Source: Planctomycetota bacterium
Lineage (GTDB): Bacteria; Planctomycetota; Planctomycetia; Pirellulales; Pirellulaceae
DNA length: 10,033 nucleotides
Assembly: GCA_019347795.1 (NCBI GenBank)
Contig: JAHWKS010000109.1
Location: 1-10,033, forward strand
Reading direction: 5' to 3'
Positions 6,898 through 10,033 of the stretch are shown here, one piece after another. The first letter of the stretch is position 1, and each line of letters begins with the position of its first letter. The notes below the pieces were generated by a model. The model was not told the origin of the DNA and made no database searches. It saw only the letters and a list, made by a program, of their open reading frames with translations. Position numbers and translations under genes: made by a program.

Positions 6898-7004
6898 CTT
6901 CTGTCGATTGCAGAGACGAAATGACGATCGGCCCTTCGGTCCGCGTTCATGGAGGGATGGCGGCGGAGGGTTCGAGGTATTCCCGCGAGGCGCATGAAAG
7001 CGCA

Positions 7005-7010
7005 GGAGGA
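7005..7010 (+). promoter_or_regulatory. Ribosome binding site of rpoD
   Basis: GGAGGA lies 5 nt before ATG 7016. It is a strong Shine-Dalgarno that fixes the rpoD start, in contrast with the weak or absent sites of several neighbours. No good promoter was seen in 6898-7004. Confidence 0.75.
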
Positions 7011-7015
7011 CGACG

Positions 7016-8680
7016 ATGGACCTGTTGCCCCACGAACTCGATCTGCGGCAGCTTATCGATAAAGGGCGAGAGCAAGGCTACCTCACCTACGACGAGGTGA
7101 ACCTGTACCTGCCCGACGAGGACGTCAACCCGGAGAAGCTGGACAACCTGATCATCGCCCTGGACGAGCAAGGGATCGAGCTGGTCGAAGAGCCGCCGGC
7201 GAAGTTCGAGGAAGCCCCCAAGCCTCCGCCCCCTTCCGCGGCCGAGCTGCAGGCTGCTCAGGAAGAGATCGTGCTAATGACGGCCGCCGAGCTCCCTAAG
7301 CTCAGCGACGACCCGATCCGCATGTACCTCTCGCAGATGGCGGCGATTCCGCTCTTGTCGCGGGATGAGGAGATCGCGCTGGCCAAGAAGATCGAGGTCA
7401 CCCGGCGCCGGTTCCGGCGCTCGGTCTTGAGCTGCAGCTTCGCGCTCAAGAACGTGGTGGACGTGCTCGATAAGGTGCATCGCGGCGAGCTGCCCTTCGA
7501 CCGCACCATCAAGGTCTCGCTTACCGAGCGGCTCACCAAGGAGCAAATCCAGGCCCGCATGCCACACAACCTGCGGACGCTCCACCGGCTCCTGGCGAAG
7601 AACGAGAAGAACTTCCGCGTGCTGGTGTCTCGCTCCGCCACGCGCGAGGAGAAGTCGGCCGCGCGAAAGGACTTCCTCCGCAAGCGCCGCAAGTGCCTGC
7701 AGTTGGTCGAGGAGTTGAGCGTCCGCACCCGCCGCGTGCAGCCGCTGATGAAGCAGATGGAGGACTACGCCAATCGCATCGACTTCCTCCGCCGCCGGCT
7801 GGAGGGCCTGCCCGAGGACTCGTCGGCGAAAGACCAGCGGGCGAACCTCCGCCGCGAGCTGCGCGACCTGATGCTCCTCACCCAGGAAAGCCCCCGCAGC
7901 CTGCGGGAAAAGATCGAGCAGGTCCGCCGCCTGTTCGTCGATTACGAGGCGGTCAAGCGGCAACTTTCCAGCGGCAACTTGCGGCTGGTGGTGTCGATCG
8001 CCAAGAAGTACCGCAACCGCGGCCTGAGCTTCCTCGACCTCATCCAGGAAGGGAACACCGGCCTGATGCGGGCGGTGGACAAGTACGAATACCGCCGCGG
8101 CTTCAAGTTCTCCACGTACGCCACGTGGTGGATCCGCCAGGCGATCACCCGCGCGATTGCGGATCAGGCGCGCACGATCCGCATTCCCGTGCACATGATT
8201 GACGTGCTTTCCAAACTGCGTAATATTCAGAAAAAGCTCCAGCAAGAGCTGCGCCGCGAGCCGTCGATGGAAGAGCTGGCCATGCGGGCCGACATCGACG
8301 TGGAGGAGGTCCGCCGGGTGATGGACATCGGCCGGCACCCGGTGAGTCTCGACCGGCCCGTCGGCGACAGCGAGGACAGCGCGTTCGGCGAGTTCATCGA
8401 AGACTCCACGAGCGACAATCCCGTCCGCACCGCCAATAATGAAATTCTGCGGCAAAAGATCGAGGCCCTGCTCAAGACCCTCACGTATCGCGAGCGCGAG
8501 ATCATCCGCCTGCGATACGGGCTGGGGGATGGCTACACCTACACCCTGGAAGAGGTCGGCCGCATTTTCAGAGTCACCCGGGAGCGGGTGCGGCAGATCG
8601 AGGCCAAGGCGGTTCGCAAGCTGCAGCATCCGGTGCGTTCGCAGCACCTGGAAGGGTTCATTAAAAGCGCCGCGGGCTGA
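7016..8680 (+). CDS. rpoD: RNA polymerase primary sigma factor (sigma70 / RpoD)
   Basis: A 554-residue primary sigma factor that directs RNA polymerase to housekeeping promoters. Region 1.1 is at the N-terminus ([20 protein letters not shown], 10-29) and is the mark of a primary rather than alternative sigma. Region 1.2 is at about 95-127 ([21 protein letters not shown]). A charged, non-conserved insert of about 190 residues follows. Region 2 (318-396) includes [27 protein letters not shown] and the -10 reading [17 protein letters not shown]. Region 3 is at about 397-475, with [20 protein letters not shown]. Region 4 (about 483-543) has the -35 helix-turn-helix [20 protein letters not shown]. 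It follows dnaG on the same strand after a hairpin repeat and is closed by an intrinsic terminator. The dnaG-rpoD pairing is the classic macromolecular-synthesis arrangement. Confidence 0.97.
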   Translation: MDLLPHELDLRQLIDKGREQGYLTYDEVNLYLPDEDVNPEKLDNLIIALDEQGIELVEEPPAKFEEAPKPPPPSAAELQAAQEEIVLMTAAELPKLSDDPIRMYLSQMAAIPLLSRDEEIALAKKIEVTRRRFRRSVLSCSFALKNVVDVLDKVHRGELPFDRTIKVSLTERLTKEQIQARMPHNLRTLHRLLAKNEKNFRVLVSRSATREEKSAARKDFLRKRRKCLQLVEELSVRTRRVQPLMKQMEDYANRIDFLRRRLEGLPEDSSAKDQRANLRRELRDLMLLTQESPRSLREKIEQVRRLFVDYEAVKRQLSSGNLRLVVSIAKKYRNRGLSFLDLIQEGNTGLMRAVDKYEYRRGFKFSTYATWWIRQAITRAIADQARTIRIPVHMIDVLSKLRNIQKKLQQELRREPSMEELAMRADIDVEEVRRVMDIGRHPVSLDRPVGDSEDSAFGEFIEDSTSDNPVRTANNEILRQKIEALLKTLTYREREIIRLRYGLGDGYTYTLEEVGRIFRVTRERVRQIEAKAVRKLQHPVRSQHLEGFIKSAAG

Positions 8681-8716
8681 CCACGCCCGCTGGTTCCTTA
8701 GCCACGCGACTTTCCC

Positions 8717-8748
8717 AGCCGCCGGTCGTCAGATCGGCGGCTTTTTTT
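8717..8748 (+). terminator. Intrinsic terminator after rpoD
   Basis: AGCCGCCG (8717-8724) and CGGCGGCT (8735-8742) form a perfect 8-bp G+C-rich stem with a 10-nt loop, followed at once by a seven-T run (8742-8748). It lies 36 nt after the rpoD stop. It ends only 16 nt before the ATG of the next gene, so it also separates, or attenuates into, that gene. Confidence 0.88.
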
Positions 8749-8764
8749 GTGTCACAGAGCCATC

Positions 8765-9478
8765 ATGACCAACGACAAGTTATCCTCCGCAGCACTAGTT
8801 ACGCTCCATCGCATCCACCGCCAGTTGACCGACCTGCGCGGCCGGCGGGAGCGCGGGCCGAAGCAGATCGCCGCGGGCGAGGCGAACGTCGCCAAGAAGC
8901 AGGAGGAGGCCAAGGCCGCCAAGGAGGCGCTCACCAGGGCCAAGGTCAAGGCCGACGACCTGCAGCTCCAGCTTCGCCACCGAGAAGGCCGCATCGAAGA
9001 CTTGCAGAACAAGCTCAACCTGGCCAACAGCAACAAGGAGTACCAGGCGATCAAGGAGCAGATCGCCGCCGATAAGCAGGCCAATAGCGTGCTCACCGAC
9101 GAGATACTCGAAATACTGGAGCGCATTGAGGACTTGGAGCGCAAGCTCAAAGACGCCAACGCTGCCGTCGCCCACAGCCAGGAGGATTTGAAAGCGATCA
9201 CTCAGCGGGTCAAAGGAGAGCGGGCCACGCTGGAATCGGAGATCGAGCGCCTCACCACAGAGCTGCATCAGGCCGAAAACGCTCTGCCCGGCGCCCTCCG
9301 CGCCGAGTACAAGCGACTCTCCGAGAGCCGCGGCGAAGACGCCCTGGCGCCCGTCGAGAACGAAGTCTGCACCGGCTGCTACACCACCATCACCCGCCAG
9401 ATGAAGACCGAGCTCCTCATGGCCAACCCCGTCTTCTGCAAAAGCTGCGGCCGGCTGCTGTACATGCCGGAGGAGTAG
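8765..9478 (+). CDS. Coiled-coil protein with C-terminal C4 zinc ribbon (CT398/HP0958 family)
   Basis: A 237-residue cytoplasmic protein: long charged helices over residues 10-175 (antiparallel coiled coil) and a C-terminal zinc ribbon with C202-TG-C205 and C225-KS-C228. The NSNKEYQAIKEQI segment (89-101) and the CxxC pairs are hallmarks of the C4-type zinc-ribbon family that includes Chlamydia CT398 and Helicobacter HP0958 (FlgZ). Those proteins are reported to contact sigma54 and the flagellar/type III export machinery; in planctomycetes the role is unknown. I chose ATG 8765. TTG 8747 would add six residues inside the terminator's T run and is implausible. The ribosome site is weak (only AGAG nearby) and no promoter was found between rpoD and this gene, so transcription may rely on read-through. 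Function beyond nucleic-acid or protein binding is not shown. Confidence 0.88.
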   Translation: MTNDKLSSAALVTLHRIHRQLTDLRGRRERGPKQIAAGEANVAKKQEEAKAAKEALTRAKVKADDLQLQLRHREGRIEDLQNKLNLANSNKEYQAIKEQIAADKQANSVLTDEILEILERIEDLERKLKDANAAVAHSQEDLKAITQRVKGERATLESEIERLTTELHQAENALPGALRAEYKRLSESRGEDALAPVENEVCTGCYTTITRQMKTELLMANPVFCKSCGRLLYMPEE

Positions 9479-9502
9479 CAGTGCTTCGCTAAGCCCCGAT
9501 GG

Positions 9503-9591
9503 ATCAGCCGCAGGGCGCTATCCCCCGGTTCCGAATCCAGGAACCGAGCCGCGGAGTTCCCAGACCCGGACGCTAGTGCGTCGCGGCTGAT
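9503..9591. repeat. Palindromic intergenic repeat between convergent genes
   Basis: The ends are exact 9-bp inverted copies (ATCAGCCGC at 9503-9511, GCGGCTGAT at 9583-9591). Inside is a second hairpin, CGGTTCC (9526-9532) and GGAACCG (9540-9546), with a 7-nt loop. The right half has decayed relative to the left. The framework, CAGCCGCAGGGCGCTA followed by CCCCCGGTT, resembles a dispersed palindrome I associate with planctomycete genomes. It fills the gap between the zinc-ribbon gene and the frameshifted gene facing it, and could act as a two-way terminator, though it lacks T runs. Confidence 0.6.
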
Positions 9592-9926
9592 TCACCTATC
9601 GAAGTGCACTGACGAAGCAGTAGAAGCGTCGAAAAGGATCTCGACTTCGTCGTCCGGCGGCTGGACTTTGCGAACGATGAATTCACCGGGCGCCCGTCCT
9701 GCATCCAGACAGGTTGATGCACCGATCTCTTCGACCATCCCAAGGCGATTTGGCCGTCGGGACCGTAGCCGGCCCACTTTCCCGAGTGGTTGCGGAGGAG
9801 CTCATCAAGATCGGCGCGGAACCGGTCGATGGCGGCGGCGAGAGCAGGCGGAATCTCGCGCTGAATGGCGGTTGCCGGGGTCTCGTTCACTTCTCCTCCG
9901 GGTTCCGGCGCCGATGCGTACGACAT
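9592..9926 (-). pseudogene. Frameshifted small planctomycete protein of unknown function
   Basis: Two minus-strand frames together make one protein. The first starts at ATG 9926-9924 (GAGG 7 nt upstream) and reads through AAAIDRFRADLDELLRNHSG, KWAGYGPDGQIALGWSK. The second carries on as EIGASTCLDAGRAPGEFIVR, KVQPPDDEVEILFD and ends at TGA 9594-9592. The switch falls near 9728-9734. Adding one base there (for instance a third A before GAG on the coding strand) restores a frame that matches a pattern I recall from small planctomycete proteins, with a basic-acidic FxxDLxELLKxHxGKWVAY start, then a TKxxLYxECLxxG helix and an EFxV strand. The order of conserved positions fits a one-base loss. It is either a pseudogene or a sequencing error; the uninterrupted first frame would make a 117-residue product with a scrambled end. 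Function is unknown. Confidence 0.55.
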
Positions 9927-10033
9927 GTGGCGGCCTCGCGATTCACTGAAAGAACTTGCACTTCTTCACCTTAACGCCGAGGAACCCACGCAGCAATCGT
10001 CCCCAACGTGTAAACGCCGTGTAACAAGGGGCA
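9927..10033. other. Upstream region of the frameshifted gene, no supported gene
   Basis: The right edge holds the ribosome-site GAGG ahead of ATG 9926. On the minus strand one short open frame enters from the edge and stops at 9945-9943, too short to identify. Two CGTGTAA copies (10007-10013 and 10018-10024) are 11 bp apart. I see no clear promoter. Confidence 0.4.

Noticed and set aside
7274..8647. Long minus-strand open frame opposite rpoD
   Set aside because: Shadow of rpoD; its repetitive Leu/Ala/Arg/His composition has no domain pattern and no ribosome site was seen.
10007..10024. Two CGTGTAA direct repeats 11 bp apart as an operator or start of an array
   Set aside because: Only two 7-bp copies at the window edge; compatible with chance and no further copies are visible.
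9943..10033. Possible C-terminal end of another minus-strand gene entering from the right edge
   Set aside because: About 29 codons with a basic, hydrophobic composition but no recognisable family; all three frames are open for a while, so there is no way to choose.
1..10033. CRISPR arrays, tRNA or rRNA genes, transposases, phage genes
   Set aside because: No regularly spaced repeats, no cloverleaf-like or rRNA-like stretches, and no recombinase or transposase motifs were found on either strand by inspection.

Overview
The window reads as a piece of a planctomycete chromosome. The evidence is high G+C, a membrane-anchored Hanks-type kinase, a C-terminal remnant resembling the planctomycete-rich DUF1501 family, two intergenic palindromes of a type I associate with planctomycete genomes, and the order dnaG - rpoD - coiled-coil zinc-ribbon gene. 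The assignment rests on recognised protein and repeat patterns, not on a database search.

Layout. Positions 1-1818 are a minus-strand group: a membrane-anchored protein of unknown function that runs off the left edge, a 47-codon stub of an alpha/beta hydrolase, and a Ser/Thr protein kinase with one C-terminal membrane helix. Positions 1874-2041 hold the plus-strand tail of a DUF1501-like protein whose front is missing. Positions 2055-4606 (minus) carry a compact two-gene type II restriction-modification cassette: a gamma-class N6-adenine methyltransferase followed, with a 4-nt overlap, by a XamI-like PD-(D/E)XK endonuclease. It has its own promoter near 4641-4668 and no visible controller gene. 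About 130 bp away a good sigma70-type promoter (4796-4824) faces the other way and drives DNA primase (dnaG, to 6810).

A 71-nt imperfect hairpin repeat lies between dnaG and the primary sigma factor gene rpoD (7016-8680). An intrinsic terminator follows rpoD and ends only 16 nt before the start of a CT398/HP0958-like coiled-coil zinc-ribbon gene (8765-9478). A second palindromic repeat (9503-9591) sits where this gene meets a minus-strand gene broken by an apparent single-base frameshift (9592-9926).

How it fits together. The right half is the housekeeping replication/transcription-initiation cluster (primase, sigma70). The left half is accessory: a defence cassette flanked by gene debris, as expected where a mobile R-M module has settled or where repeated deletions have occurred. 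I do not see a clearly new system. The best leads are the remnant genes flanking the R-M cassette, the hairpin inside the dnaG-rpoD intergenic region, the terminator almost abutting the zinc-ribbon gene, and the frameshifted gene at the right edge.
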